Below, piece by piece: positions 18,253 through 27,492 of a stretch of 64,000 bases of DNA. The number at the start of each line of letters is the position of its first letter. The first letter of the stretch is position 1. The notes below the pieces were generated by a model, which ran no database searches, was not told where the DNA came from, and worked only from the letters and a program-made list of their open reading frames with translations. The position numbers and the translations under genes were made by a program. This stretch comes from Halobaculum magnesiiphilum (GTDB lineage: Archaea > Halobacteriota > Halobacteria > Halobacteriales > Haloferacaceae), in contig NZ_CP081960.1 in assembly GCF_019823105.1 (NCBI RefSeq), positions 248,001 to 312,000 on the forward strand, in the 5' to 3' direction.

Positions 18253-19689
18253 ATGGCGAACGACGAGCGGCCGACGATCTCGGTCGGCAGCGGCTCCACT
18301 GACTCGACTCCGAGCGACGCCGAGGGGGTCGCGATCGCGTGTCTCCGCGCCGGCATCGAGGCCGCCCTTCCCGAGACGGTCGTCGCCGATGCCGTCTCGC
18401 TGGACGGTGACGCACTCCGCGTCGGCGACGCTACCTACGACCTCGGTGCGTACGACCGGGTCGTCGTGGTCGGGGGCGGCAAGGCGGCCGACGGCGCGGC
18501 GGCCGCGCTGGAGTCGCTCCTGGGCGATCGGATCGACGCGGGCACGGTCGTCGTCGACGACACGGGGAGCTCCGCCCCCGGGGGCAATGTGGACAGCGCA
18601 CGGAGCGAACAGGTAGAACAGGTCGAACGGATCGAACGAGTCGTCGGCGGACATCCTGTCCCGACGAGCGACGGCGTCGAGGGGACCGAACGGGCGGTCG
18701 AGTTGGCTCGGTCGGCAGGCGAGGAAACGCTCGTGCTCGCGGTGATCACCGGCGGCGCGAGCGCCCTGTTCGCGTCGCCGGTCGACTCGGTCGGCCTGTC
18801 CGCGTTGTGCGAGACCACGGACGCGATGTTGAGCGCCGGCGCCGACATCGACGAGATCAACGCCGTCCGCAAGCATCTTTCCCGGGTGAAAGGTGGCCGG
18901 TTCGCGGCGGCGGCCGCCCCCGCGATGGTCGTCGGGGTCGTCCTCAGCGACGTGGTCGGCGACGACCTCGGCGTGATCGGGAGCGGTCCGATCGCGCCCG
19001 ACGACTCGACGTACGCCGAGGCGCTCGACGTGCTCGACCGCTACGGGATCGACGCGCCGACCGTCGTCCGCGACCACTTGGAGCGCGGCGCACGCGGCGC
19101 CGAGCCCGAGACGCCGACCGCCGACGCGACGGCGTTCGACCGGGTCGACACGCACGTGATCGCCTCCGCGGCGACCGCGCTGGATGCGGCCGCGACGGCT
19201 GCGAAAAAGCGCGGGTACGACCCGTTGATCCTGTCGAGTCGCATCCGGGGGGAGGCCCGCGAGGCGGGCGTGACGCACGCCGCGATCGCCGAGGAGATCG
19301 TCGACTCGGGGAACCCGCTCGACCCGCCGGCGCTCGTCCTCTCGGGGGGCGAGACGACGGTGACCGTCGAGGGCGACGGGACCGGCGGGCCGAACCTCGA
19401 ATGTGTCCTCGCCGCCGGCATCGAGTTCGCGAGCCCCGACTCGCCGGTTCAGGGTCGGTCCGTCGCGTTCCTCGCGGCCGACACGGACGGTCGCGACGGC
19501 AGCACGGACGCCGCAGGGGCAGTAGTGACGCCGCAAACGATCGCGGACGCCGCCGACGCTGCGGACGCACGCGCCGCCCTCGACGATAACGACGCGCTCC
19601 CGGCGCTTTCCGAGCGCAACGCGGTCGTCACGACCGGCGCGACGGGGACGAACGTCAACGACCTCCGAGTGATCGTGGTCGGAGAATGA
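18253..19689 (+). CDS. Glycerate 2-kinase (DUF4147/MOFRL family)
   Basis: 478 residues. The N-terminal DUF4147 domain has YDRVVVVGGGKAADGAAAALE, the substrate-loop region VVGGHPVPTSDGVEGTERA, VLAVITGGASALFASP and the lysine region NAVRKHLSRVKGGRFA. The MOFRL C-terminal domain has LVLSGGETTVTVEGDGTGGPNLE and FLAADTDGRDGSTDAAGAVV. The enzyme phosphorylates D-glycerate at C2 with ATP, feeding 2-phosphoglycerate to glycolysis, and in haloarchaea serves glycerate or semi-phosphorylative sugar catabolism. A Val/Glu-rich stretch (SEQVEQVERIERVVGG) near 119-134 precedes the active-site loop. No sugar-degradation genes are adjacent. Confidence 0.9.
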   Translation: MANDERPTISVGSGSTDSTPSDAEGVAIACLRAGIEAALPETVVADAVSLDGDALRVGDATYDLGAYDRVVVVGGGKAADGAAAALESLLGDRIDAGTVVVDDTGSSAPGGNVDSARSEQVEQVERIERVVGGHPVPTSDGVEGTERAVELARSAGEETLVLAVITGGASALFASPVDSVGLSALCETTDAMLSAGADIDEINAVRKHLSRVKGGRFAAAAAPAMVVGVVLSDVVGDDLGVIGSGPIAPDDSTYAEALDVLDRYGIDAPTVVRDHLERGARGAEPETPTADATAFDRVDTHVIASAATALDAAATAAKKRGYDPLILSSRIRGEAREAGVTHAAIAEEIVDSGNPLDPPALVLSGGETTVTVEGDGTGGPNLECVLAAGIEFASPDSPVQGRSVAFLAADTDGRDGSTDAAGAVVTPQTIADAADAADARAALDDNDALPALSERNAVVTTGATGTNVNDLRVIVVGE

Positions 19690-19722
19690 GCGGGGACGGA
19701 CCGCGGCTGCCGTGCGTCGGAA

Positions 19723-21156
19723 TTACTCCTCGAGCGCGCCGTTCAACACCTTCGCCGCGACCAACACCGGGTCCCAGACGGGACTGAACGGCGGGGCGTA
19801 CGCGAGATCCAGCCGTTCCACCTCGTCGACGGTGAGCCCGCCCTCCAGAGCGGTCGCGACCGTGTCGATGCGGACCGCTGCCCGATCCTTGCCGACGATG
19901 GAGCCGCCGATGAGTCGACCGCTGGCGCGGTCGGCGACGAGCGTCACCGTCGTCTCCTCGTTGCCGGGATAGTAGCCGGAGCGCGAGCCCGCGGTGATCG
20001 TCCGAGAGACGGGGTCGAACCCGGCGTCTCGGGCCTCGTCGGCGTCGATAATTCCGGTTCGCCCGCACTCCTGTTCGAACGCCTTCACGACGGCGGTGCC
20101 CGCGATCCCGCCGGTTTCGGTCGGCGTTCCGGCGAGGGTTCGGCCGATCGCCCGCCCGGCGCGATTCGCCGTCAGCCCCAGCGGGACCCACGCCGTCTCG
20201 CCGGTAACGACGTGGTGGTCTTCGGCGCAGTCGCCGGCGGCGTACACGTCCTCGACGGCGGTCTCGCCGTACTCGTCGACCGCGATCGCGCCTCCCTCGC
20301 CCAACTCGACTGGCGTGTTTTCGACGATCTCGACGTTCGGCGTGACGCCGACGCCGACGACCGCCAGTTCCGCATCCAGCGTCGAACCGTCCTCGCACCG
20401 AACGCCCGTAACACGGCCGTCCTCGCCGAGCACTCGGTCGACCTCGGCACCGAGGTGGAGGTCGACGCCACGTTCGCGGAGGTGGTCGGCGACCGTCTCC
20501 CCCACCGCCTCGCCGAACATCGGGACCGGCAGCGCCGAGCGTTGGAACAGGTGTACGTCCACGTCCCAGGCGTCGAGCGCCTCGGCCATCTCGACGCCGA
20601 CGTACCCGCCGCCGACGATCGCGGCGGTCTCGGGCGGCGCCATCGCGCCGTAGCGGGCGACCAGCTCGTGATCGAGGGAGTCCCCGCCCCCGAGGTCGTC
20701 GACGTCGAACTCGTCGGGCGGCGTGAGCATCGCGCGCACGGCCGCCGCCGAGTCGAGCCCGTGGATCGTGAACGCGCCGGTCAGCTCGCTGCCGGCGATC
20801 GGGTCGGTCCGAGCTGTCGCGCCCGTCGCGACGACGAGGTCGCCGTACGGCTGCTCGAAGGAGTCCTCGGGTCCCGCGACCGAGACCGTCCGGGCGTCGG
20901 TGTCGATGGCGACGACCTCGTGTTCGCGCCGGAGGTCGATCCCCCGTTCGTCGATCTCCGCGGGCGACAACGACAGCAGGTCGTCGAGTTCGTCGACCTC
21001 GCCCTTGACGAAGTACGGCTCGCCGCAGTGGGCGTACGACACCCACCGGCCGCGCTCGAACACGATCACCTCGCGGTCGGGGTCCTCGCGGGAGAGCTTG
21101 CTCGCCGCGCTCAACCCCGCCGCGTCGCCGCCGACGATAACGACCGGATCTGTCAC
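19723..21156 (-). CDS. CoA-disulfide reductase / NADH oxidase-like flavoprotein
   Basis: 477 residues. FAD-binding VVIVGGDAAGLSAA is at 5-18. The single redox cysteine Cys44 lies in SYAHCGEPYFVKGEV, the place of the active Cys in NADH oxidases and CoA-disulfide reductases. The NAD-binding loop is in AAIVGGGYVGVEMAEAL, the second FAD motif VYAAGDCAEDHHVVTG, and the C-terminal dimer motif LAYAPPFSPVWDPV. Substrates could be CoA disulfide, oxygen or a persulfide. It converges with the glycerate kinase gene. An upstream extension to 21214 is unlikely because MTDPVVIVGG is a typical N-terminus. Confidence 0.87.
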   Translation of the reverse strand: MTDPVVIVGGDAAGLSAASKLSREDPDREVIVFERGRWVSYAHCGEPYFVKGEVDELDDLLSLSPAEIDERGIDLRREHEVVAIDTDARTVSVAGPEDSFEQPYGDLVVATGATARTDPIAGSELTGAFTIHGLDSAAAVRAMLTPPDEFDVDDLGGGDSLDHELVARYGAMAPPETAAIVGGGYVGVEMAEALDAWDVDVHLFQRSALPVPMFGEAVGETVADHLRERGVDLHLGAEVDRVLGEDGRVTGVRCEDGSTLDAELAVVGVGVTPNVEIVENTPVELGEGGAIAVDEYGETAVEDVYAAGDCAEDHHVVTGETAWVPLGLTANRAGRAIGRTLAGTPTETGGIAGTAVVKAFEQECGRTGIIDADEARDAGFDPVSRTITAGSRSGYYPGNEETTVTLVADRASGRLIGGSIVGKDRAAVRIDTVATALEGGLTVDEVERLDLAYAPPFSPVWDPVLVAAKVLNGALEE

Positions 21157-21262
21157 ACGGGAAGTCCGCCGGGAATCGACTTACAGCTATCGCCGACGGT
21201 TCGAACGGGCGCACATCCGTCGATCCGCCCGGGTCGGTGATCGACTCGACCGGTCGCCGGCG

Positions 21263-22417
21263 TCAGGACAGCCGCTCGCTCGCGATCGCGGCCCCTTCGT
21301 CGAGCGCTTCCAGCTTCGCCCACGCGATCTCGGGGTCGACCATTCCGAGGCCCGCTTGCGTGCCGAACCCACAGTCGGGCGCGGCGACCAGCGGCGTCGA
21401 GTCGTCGACCGCGTCGGCGACACGCTCGATCCGGTCGGCGATCGTCTCCGGATGGTCGATGACGTTCGTCTTCACGTCGACGACGCCGGGGATCAGCGTC
21501 CAGCCGTCAGGCACCGGCTGCTCGGCGAACGCGCGGTATTCGTGTTGGTGACGGGGGTTCGCCTGTTCGACGCTGAGTCCGGTGATGTCGGCCTCGTAGA
21601 TCTCCGGGAGCATGTCGGCCAGATCCGTGTCGAGGTGGTGGGGCCCCTCGTAGCTCCCCCAGCAGGTGTGGAGGCGGACCTGGTCTGCGGGGACGTTCGA
21701 CAGCGCCTCGTTGAGCGCCTGCACGTGCAGGCCGGTCGCCTCCCTGATCTCTTCAAGCGGGGCGTCGGCGTAGGCGGCGGTGTGTCCGATCGTGAGCAGT
21801 TCGGGCGCATCGATCTGGAGGGTCAACCCGGCGTCGGCGACGAGTTCGTACTCCTCGGCCATTGCGTCCGCGACGGCGAAGAGGTACTCGTCGTAGGAGT
21901 CGTAGTGCTCGTTGACGTGCGTGGCCGTGACGACGCTCGGCGACGCCGCGGTCATGAACGTGTCCGCGAAGTCCGCGTCGGCGGCCTCGACCGTCTCCTG
22001 AAACTGCGCGATCTCCGCTTCGGCCTCCGCTCGTCCGGTGTACTCGACCGGGCCCGTGACGACCGGATGCTTCGAGAGGTCGATCACGTCGGTCTTGAAC
22101 GTTTCCTCGGCGTAGTCGGGGAACTCCTGGAGGTCCGCCCACAGTTCCTGCTCTCGCTTGCCCTCGATCCCGCTAAGACGGTCCGCGACGTACCAGTTGA
22201 ACGAGACCCGGGACTGCTCGCCGTTGTTGGCGATGTCGATGCCGGCATCCGCCTGCCGTTGGACCACGTCGCGGGTGGCGTCGGCGACGGTCGAGTCCCA
22301 CTCTTCGGCGTCGACGTTTTCGCCGTCCTGTCGGTCGGTGAGGAGATCGAGCAGCTCCGGCGGTCGCGGGAGGCTTCCGATGTGCGTCGTCCGGATCCGG
22401 TCGTCGTTGTCCGTCAT
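21263..22417 (-). CDS. MetE-like (cobalamin-independent) methionine synthase family protein
   Basis: 384 residues, the size of the MetE catalytic half without the N-terminal duplicate. TTHIGSLPRPPELLDLL opens the barrel. Zinc ligands are expected in RLHTCWGSYEGPHH (His/Cys) and in VAAPDCGFGTQAGLG (Cys). NNGEQSRVSFNWYVADRLSG is the typical E-x-S/G stretch of the family. Archaeal core MetE proteins transfer a methyl group to homocysteine from a corrinoid protein or folate donor; this longer branch could also act on other methylated compounds. It is monocistronic with a very clear TATA box. Confidence 0.82.
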   Translation of the reverse strand: MTDNDDRIRTTHIGSLPRPPELLDLLTDRQDGENVDAEEWDSTVADATRDVVQRQADAGIDIANNGEQSRVSFNWYVADRLSGIEGKREQELWADLQEFPDYAEETFKTDVIDLSKHPVVTGPVEYTGRAEAEAEIAQFQETVEAADADFADTFMTAASPSVVTATHVNEHYDSYDEYLFAVADAMAEEYELVADAGLTLQIDAPELLTIGHTAAYADAPLEEIREATGLHVQALNEALSNVPADQVRLHTCWGSYEGPHHLDTDLADMLPEIYEADITGLSVEQANPRHQHEYRAFAEQPVPDGWTLIPGVVDVKTNVIDHPETIADRIERVADAVDDSTPLVAAPDCGFGTQAGLGMVDPEIAWAKLEALDEGAAIASERLS

Positions 22418-22446
22418 GAGAACGTAGGATAGTAATATATTCGAAG

Positions 22447-22456
22447 TATTTTATAA
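22447..22456 (-). promoter_or_regulatory. TATA box of the MetE-like gene
   Basis: The minus strand reads TTATAAAATA, centred 34 bases before the ATG at 22417. It is one of the best archaeal promoters in the window. Confidence 0.65.
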
Positions 22457-22614
22457 CTCATGGTAGTCGCAATCGGGACCCGCTATGTCGCCCTTTTCGA
22501 TTCGAGGCTCGACGGGTCACTCTCGAACGCTCCTGTCCGTGTACGAATATCGGAGACCTCGAAATAGCGAACGGCAGTATCCGGGAGGAATCGGGGCACT
22601 CACTGCGACGTGAC

Positions 22615-22926
22615 CTACTCGTCGTCCGAGTTCGAGCGGACGAGGACACCGCCACCGCCGCGAACGGTTACCCGTCGACCGGCGACGGTGAACGTCACGA
22701 CCACCTCGGTCGCGCTCTCGGTGACAGATTCCGACTGGAAGAACGCGTCCAACGCGTCGGGGTCGACGGCGTCGAACAGTGGTTCGAGGGTGGCAGCCTC
22801 CCGACCGAAAGCCAGCGCGAGCGTCTCGACGACCGCTATCGACGGAGCCGTCGAAGACCAGTCGTACTGCGCGTGAGCGATCTCGTCGTCTCCACAGGAT
22901 CCGTCCTCGTCGGACCCATCAGCCAT
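22615..22926 (-). CDS. HalOD1 output-domain protein
   Basis: 103 residues. The HalOD1 pattern is clear: a start strand AQYDWSSTAPSIAVVETLALAFGRE, a middle helix LEPLFDAVDPDALDAFFQS and two closing strands EVVVTFTVAGRRVTVRGGGGVLVR. The family is a presumed output module of haloarchaeal phosphorelays. It is separated by 56 bases from the TrmB-like gene upstream (22983-23783) on the same strand, suggesting co-transcription. No kinase is adjacent. The N-terminal residues contain a Cys and are acidic and flexible. Confidence 0.8.
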   Translation of the reverse strand: MADGSDEDGSCGDDEIAHAQYDWSSTAPSIAVVETLALAFGREAATLEPLFDAVDPDALDAFFQSESVTESATEVVVTFTVAGRRVTVRGGGGVLVRSNSDDE

Positions 22927-22982
22927 ATGCGATTCCTCCGGACTTCGGTGGTGAATTGGTGTTGGTTGTGGTGATCATCTAC

Positions 22983-23783
22983 TTACTCGGCTTCGTCAGC
23001 GCCCTCCAACCGCCACGTGAAGATCGCTTTCAACACGACGACGAGACTGTTCTTCTCTCCGGATCCCCAGATCGCCGTCTCGGAACGCGGATCCGTCGGG
23101 GCCGCATCCGCGCCGTTGACGAGCACGCTCACGAGCGTCCGCGAGCCATCGACCATCAGGAGCCGCCCCGCCGGCGTGTCCGACCAGATCCACAGCGATT
23201 CGAACAACTCAGCGTCGGGGATCTCCTCGTGGATCCGGGTTTGGACGTCCGCCGAGACGCCGCCGAGTCTGATCGTTACCCCCCGCGATGCGGCCGCACC
23301 CAGTTCGTCGACGATGTCATCGGTGAGCAGGTCCTCGACGGTCATGTAGACGATCTCGTCGTCGGCCCCACGTATGAACTCGAACACGCGATCTTCGACC
23401 GCCTCCTCTCCATCGACCGTCCAGACGCCGCGCTGTTCCTCGCTCCGTTCAACAGGTTCGAGTTCGTCCAATGCCGTGCGCAGGATCGAAAGACGGTGAT
23501 CCGTCTTCAGTTCGAATTTCCGGCTGGTGGTGTCGGCCGAAATCGCCCGGAACTCCTTGGGCGAGGACTGTTTCACGTCGACCAGCCCGAGATCGTGGAG
23601 TTCGTCGATCGCGTCGTACACCCGGGTTCGAGGCACGTCCGAGACGCCGCTCACGTCCTTCGCCGTTCCCGTCCCTAAGTTCACGAGGGCGACGAACGTC
23701 CGCGCGGCGTACGCGCTGAGTCCGAACTGTTCGAGCTGTTCGATCGCGACCGAACGGGGGTCATCGGACGGATCAGTACTCAT
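22983..23783 (-). CDS. TrmB family transcriptional regulator
   Basis: 266 residues from ATG 23783. The N-terminal winged helix lies at about 10-80 (QLEQFGLSAYAARTFVALVNLGTGTAKDVSGVSDVPRTRVYDAIDELHDLGLVDV). A dimerisation coil follows, then a PLD-like sensor domain (VYMTVEDLLTDDIVDELGAAASRGVTIRLGG). TrmB proteins bind sugars or other ligands and switch transport and catabolism genes. Its closest relative in the window is the frameshifted gene directly divergent from it, so the pair arose by duplication. The longer reading to 24263 has no homology and runs through the intergenic region. Confidence 0.87.
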   Translation of the reverse strand: MSTDPSDDPRSVAIEQLEQFGLSAYAARTFVALVNLGTGTAKDVSGVSDVPRTRVYDAIDELHDLGLVDVKQSSPKEFRAISADTTSRKFELKTDHRLSILRTALDELEPVERSEEQRGVWTVDGEEAVEDRVFEFIRGADDEIVYMTVEDLLTDDIVDELGAAASRGVTIRLGGVSADVQTRIHEEIPDAELFESLWIWSDTPAGRLLMVDGSRTLVSVLVNGADAAPTDPRSETAIWGSGEKNSLVVVLKAIFTWRLEGADEAE

Positions 23784-24169
23784 TGTAGTGCCGCTGTTAT
23801 GTGGAAACCCAGCCACGGAAGATGGCCGGGTCCGGCACGGATCGGGTTGTGGTTGGGACACAAATCCGGGTAGCGTGCCGGTTAATGGGAAAGGGCGATA
23901 GCCACATATGTCTTTTGTGATTAACTGAGTAAAATCGTAGGGAAGCAAGTATCCCGAATCGTTTCCGTCGAATTCGCGCGCCACTATTTGTAATCCTCCG
24001 AGTGACAACAGAGAATGGATGGAGAGGATACAGTACCAGCGAGGACAATATCGTCGGGTTCGCTCGGTGCCGCATCCGGATCTGCCACGCGGAGAGTGAC
24101 AACGCCTATCGGTCCAGCGACGCAACTTTTCGAGAACTCCGGGCATTCCCGGGTTACGAGTTGGGACAC
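23784..24169. other. Intergenic region between divergent TrmB paralogues
   Basis: There is no credible gene. The part around 23895-23940 is A/T-rich (CACATATGTC and nearby) and may hold promoters for both sides. The undecamer GTTGGGACACA occurs just before the ATG at 24170 and again at about 23850. This may reflect a duplicated start region left by the paralogue duplication. Confidence 0.4.
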
Positions 24170-24975
24170 ATGAGCGCGAACGAAACAGTAGAAGAAGCAG
24201 TCGAAGTACTCCAGGAACTCGGCTTGAAAGAGTACGAGGCACAGTGTTTCGTCGGGTTGTCACGCCTCTCGACGGGCACGGCGAAACAGCTCAGTGAGAT
24301 AACTGACGTTCCCCGAACACGAGTCTATGACGCCGTTCGATTGTTGGAAGCGCAGGGGCTCGTCGAAGTCCAGCATTCCAGTCCACAGCGGTTTCGTGCC
24401 GTTCCGCTCGAAGAGGCGACGAACACACTCCGGGACCAGTACGAGGCCCGCGTTGAGCGCCTCGAGAAGGCAATCGAACAAACAGACCCCGTAGAACCGA
24501 CGGACGAAGACCCGGTCCAGCAGGTCTGGACGATGTCCGGGACGGACGCGATCGCGAATCGGTCGAACAAGCTCATCGGAAACGCGACCGAGGAGATCGT
24601 GTTGGTTCTCGGTGACGAGTCGCTGTTGACTGAAGATATGGTCGAGAGCCTGAACGAACTCGAACCCGGAGTTGACTTGCTGATCGGGGCGGTAACCGAG
24701 TCGCTCGAGGCGCAGGTTCACGACGCCGTCCCGAACGCCACGACGTTCCTCTCGGGGCTGGATTGGCTCCGTAGCGAGGAGGGATCCGACGAGACCTGTC
24801 GATCGGGCGGCTCCTGCTGGTCGATCGGTCGACGATCCTCGTCAGTACGATCGTACCCAGCACAAGCGAGGAACAGGCGATCTTCGGCGGCGGGTTCCGC
24901 AACGGGCTCGTCGTGATCTCGCGGCGATTGCTGGCGCAGGGGTTGCTTCCCCAACACGATCCGCACCCAGAATAG
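24170..24975 (+). pseudogene. TrmB family regulator with frameshift near its C-terminus
   Basis: From ATG 24170 a full TrmB-type winged helix (VLQELGLKEYEAQCFVGLSRLSTGTAKQLSEITDVPRTRVYDAVRLLEAQGLVEV) and most of the sensor domain are intact up to about codon 210. The frame then runs into a low-complexity tail and stops at 24916. Shifting frame near 24800 restores the family C-terminus: IGRLLLVDRSTILVSTIV, then AIFGGGFRNGLVVISRRLLAQG, ending with TAG at 24973-24975. It matches the divergent paralogue (GRLLMVDGSRTLVSVLVNG, AIWGSGEKNSLVVVL). A one-base loss is the simplest explanation. The DNA-binding half could still act, but ligand sensing should be impaired. A sequencing error cannot be excluded. 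Confidence 0.8.
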
Positions 24976-25083
24976 TCGCGAGCATAGTTCCGGGAATGGA
25001 TCAGCGGCTCGGTCGCCACCCGTTCGAGCCACGGTCGGGTGGCCTGCGCAACCACGATGACCGATGTCCCGCCGTCGCAACTG

Positions 25084-25416
25084 TCACAGCCAATCGTCGG
25101 GCAACCGGTCCCGATTCTCATCGAGGAGTTCGAGGAGCGGTTCGATCTCGTCGAATCGAGGACCGATGGTCACGGAACCACGGTCCGGGTTCGCCTCGAC
25201 GAAGCCGTGCTCGTCGAGCTTCGGGAGGTGAACGTGGTTCATCGACAGTTGGAGGGTGTTGCCAGCCGTGTCGTGCTCCAGTAGGTCGACCTCAAGGGGC
25301 AGGGCGTCGTCCTCCGTTTCCGCATGAAAGAGCGCAAGGAGCAGTCGTCGCCGATCAATGTGACTCAGTGCGGAAAGCTGAGTGTCGAACGAAGCCGAAG
25401 AAATTCCCTTGCTCAT
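25084..25416 (-). CDS. ArsR-like winged-helix protein (DUF7344-type)
   Basis: 110 residues. The pattern LSALSHIDRRRLLLALFHAE, then LQLSMNHVHLPKLDEHGFVEANPDRGSVTIGPRFDEIEPLLELL, is typical of the small haloarchaeal winged-helix family often found near TrmB and signalling genes. The recognition helix is in TAGNTLQLSMNHVHLPKL. It converges with the frameshifted TrmB gene. The target is unknown. The start at ATG 25416 follows an A/T-containing stretch (TATAGATTC) that may be the promoter. Confidence 0.8.
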   Translation of the reverse strand: MSKGISSASFDTQLSALSHIDRRRLLLALFHAETEDDALPLEVDLLEHDTAGNTLQLSMNHVHLPKLDEHGFVEANPDRGSVTIGPRFDEIEPLLELLDENRDRLPDDWL

Positions 25417-25642
25417 GTGAATCTATACGAAGGCTCAGTCGGTTAACCTCTCACATTTTCATTAACAAGGTGTTTTTGACTATCCGAGTGAATCTTCCCG
25501 GGCCCGGGCGCTAACTTCGTCTACCTAGCAGCTTGACCTTGAGGTGGATTTCTCACGGAATGTGTTGACAACGGCGCTCGTTCCGACGTGTGCGCAACTC
25601 GCACGATACGCTCAAACCCGTGGGGGCCGTGCGCTCGGTCAC

Positions 25643-26335
25643 ATGATGCTCCCCACCCATGCGCTCGCCGGCGCCGCCCTCGCGGTTCCGCTGGCGGTGC
25701 TGGTGCCCGAAGCGGCCCCCGTGGTGCTCGCTGCGGGGCTGTTGGGCGGGATCGTGCCGGATCTCGACCTGTATGTCGGCCACCGGCGGACCCTCCATTT
25801 CCCCGTGTACTACTCGCTTGGCGCTATCATCGCGGTCCCGTCGGCGCTCGTACTCGGCACCGTCGCGAGCGTCGCGCTCGCGGCCGCGATCGTCGGTGCG
25901 GCCGCCCACAGCGTCGCCGACGTGTTCGGCGGCGGGCTCGAACTCCGGCCGTGGCAAGCGACCGCCGACCGGGCGGTGTACGACCACTTCAACGGTCGCT
26001 GGATCGCGCCGCGTCGCTGGATCCGATACGACGGCGCCCCCGAGGACCTCCTGTTGTCGGCGACGCTCGCGGCCGGACTGTGGAGCTTCGTCGCCGCCGA
26101 TATTCGGCTCGTCGTCGCCGGAACGCTCGCGGTGGCGGCCGTGTACACGGTTGTGAGACGCGTTCTCCCGAACATCGTCGAGGTGGTCGTCCCCGCGCTC
26201 CCGGCAGGGGTCGTCTCCTCGCTCCCCGCGCGCTATCGTGAGCCGGCACCGACCGGTTCGGCGACCGGCGCGGATGTGGCTCGCCGCGAGCGCGACGCGA
26301 GCCAGTCCGCCCGCGCAGCGCGGGACGGACGGTAA
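25643..26335 (+). CDS. YdjM-like membrane-bound metal-dependent hydrolase family protein
   Basis: 230 residues. The N-terminus MMLPTHALAGAALAV, the metal-ligand pattern GGIVPDLDLYVGHRRTLHFPVYYSLG and later GAAAHSVADVFGGG match the YdjM (LexA-regulated, DUF457-like) family, whose Asp/His residues would bind a metal at the membrane. Four or five hydrophobic segments lie between residues 5 and 185. The C-terminal 50 residues are soluble. ATG 25643 was chosen; the frame extends to 25544 without a fitting start. It is two bases upstream of the next gene, forming a two-gene operon. Confidence 0.82.
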   Translation: MMLPTHALAGAALAVPLAVLVPEAAPVVLAAGLLGGIVPDLDLYVGHRRTLHFPVYYSLGAIIAVPSALVLGTVASVALAAAIVGAAAHSVADVFGGGLELRPWQATADRAVYDHFNGRWIAPRRWIRYDGAPEDLLLSATLAAGLWSFVAADIRLVVAGTLAVAAVYTVVRRVLPNIVEVVVPALPAGVVSSLPARYREPAPTGSATGADVARRERDASQSARAARDGR

Positions 26336-26337
26336 CC

Positions 26338-27045
26338 GTGCACGACGCGGCCCACGTCGCTGCGACGCTTCTGCAGGCCGGGATCGTCGCCATGGGGGTC
26401 GTCGCGATACGGCGGGCGGACGCGGCCGCCGTGATCAACGCCGCGTTCGCGCTCACGGTCGCGTTGGTACCCGCTGGAGTGGCCGCAGTCGCACCGACGG
26501 CGGTCGCGGAGGCGATGTCCGCCACTCCCGAACTGTCGCTGTGGCTCGCGCTGGCGGGGTTCCTCCACGTCGTCGGGATGCTCGGCTGGTACGACACCGT
26601 CAGGTGGTGGGACCACCTCACGCACACGCTCTCGGCCGGGTTGCTCGCCTCGTTGGTCTACGGCAGTCTGGTCGCCGTCTCACGCTCGTCTGGTCCCGTC
26701 TTCTGGCCCGGTGGTCTCGCCGGCGCGACGATCGGCTTCGTGTTCGCGCTCGGCGTGTTCTGGGAGATCGGCGAGCTCCTCGCGCGGGACATCGCCGACT
26801 GGCTCGACATCGAACCGGTGCTGGTTCACTACGGGTGGCGCGATACGGCGCTCGATCTGGTGTTCGACGTCGTCGGCGCGCTGCTCGTCGTCGGTGTGGA
26901 TCTCAGACTGTTCGTCGAAGTCGCCGCCGTGTCGCCGACGGCGACCCGAACAGCGCTGGTGTGGACCGGACAGGTAGTCGGCGCGGGATCGGTACTGACC
27001 GTGGCGGGAATGCTCCTCACGCGTTACGCGAGGGACGCGAGATAG
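26338..27045 (+). CDS. Integral membrane protein, YjdF/DUF2238-like
   Basis: 235 residues from GTG 26338, two bases after the previous stop. Six hydrophobic segments are visible. The motifs WYDTVRWWDHLTHTLSAGLLA and FWEIGELLARD, then YGWRDTALDLVFDVVGALLV, recall the DUF2238/YjdF membrane family, where His, Glu and Asp lie near the membrane surface. The function of that family is unknown. Coupling to the metal-dependent hydrolase upstream suggests a shared role at the membrane. Confidence 0.72.
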   Translation: MHDAAHVAATLLQAGIVAMGVVAIRRADAAAVINAAFALTVALVPAGVAAVAPTAVAEAMSATPELSLWLALAGFLHVVGMLGWYDTVRWWDHLTHTLSAGLLASLVYGSLVAVSRSSGPVFWPGGLAGATIGFVFALGVFWEIGELLARDIADWLDIEPVLVHYGWRDTALDLVFDVVGALLVVGVDLRLFVEVAAVSPTATRTALVWTGQVVGAGSVLTVAGMLLTRYARDAR

Positions 27046-27059
27046 GACGGTGCTACGAG

Positions 27060-27488
27060 CTATTCGTTGAGGTTCCTGAGTCCGGCGGGTTCGACGACCG
27101 CTTGGCGCCATCGAGTTAACACTGCACGGGTCACGACCTGTGGTTGCCTTACACCGTGGAGAAACGAGGGTTCGGCGGTGCCGGCGTCGGGCGGAGGATG
27201 AAAGTGTGTGTCCGGAGCGGCGGTCTTCGGGTGGTTGTCGAACCGGAAGTCGACCCCCTCGGGTTCGGTGTAGTGATACCTGTATGCACCTCGAACCCAC
27301 CACGTGATCTCCATCCGACCTGGAGATTCGACTCCCCGAGAGAACGTGAGAACGAGCTCCGTCGGATCGATCGGGTCGTCGAAGCACGTCGCCTCCACGA
27401 GCGGTTCCTCGTTCAAACAGAGATCGCGGATCTGCGTGAGTATCGAGTAGGAGACCGGGCCGATGGGCCCGTCGATGGAGTCGCCCAT
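27060..27488 (-). CDS. Candidate toxin, DUF6516-like, 142 aa
   Basis: Start ATG 27488 is four bases after the stop of the HTH gene, typical of a tight pair. The pattern EITWWVRGAYRYHYTEPEGVDFRFDNHPKTAAPDTHFHPPPD resembles DUF6516-type proteins, which have Arg-Tyr-Asp-Asn and His-rich blocks and often follow small HTH genes in haloarchaea, where they are suspected toxins. The family link is from memory and is not certain. No catalytic residues are proven; the three His around residues 92-96 and the Arg/Asp pair are the best candidates. The product is cytosolic. Confidence 0.6.
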   Translation of the reverse strand: MGDSIDGPIGPVSYSILTQIRDLCLNEEPLVEATCFDDPIDPTELVLTFSRGVESPGRMEITWWVRGAYRYHYTEPEGVDFRFDNHPKTAAPDTHFHPPPDAGTAEPSFLHGVRQPQVVTRAVLTRWRQAVVEPAGLRNLNE

Positions 27489-27492
27489 CCCG

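Noticed and set aside
22458-22614. Possible small gene between the MetE-like and HalOD1 genes
   Set aside because: The only frame is Ser/Arg-rich without homology; the interval is better explained by the promoter of the MetE-like gene.
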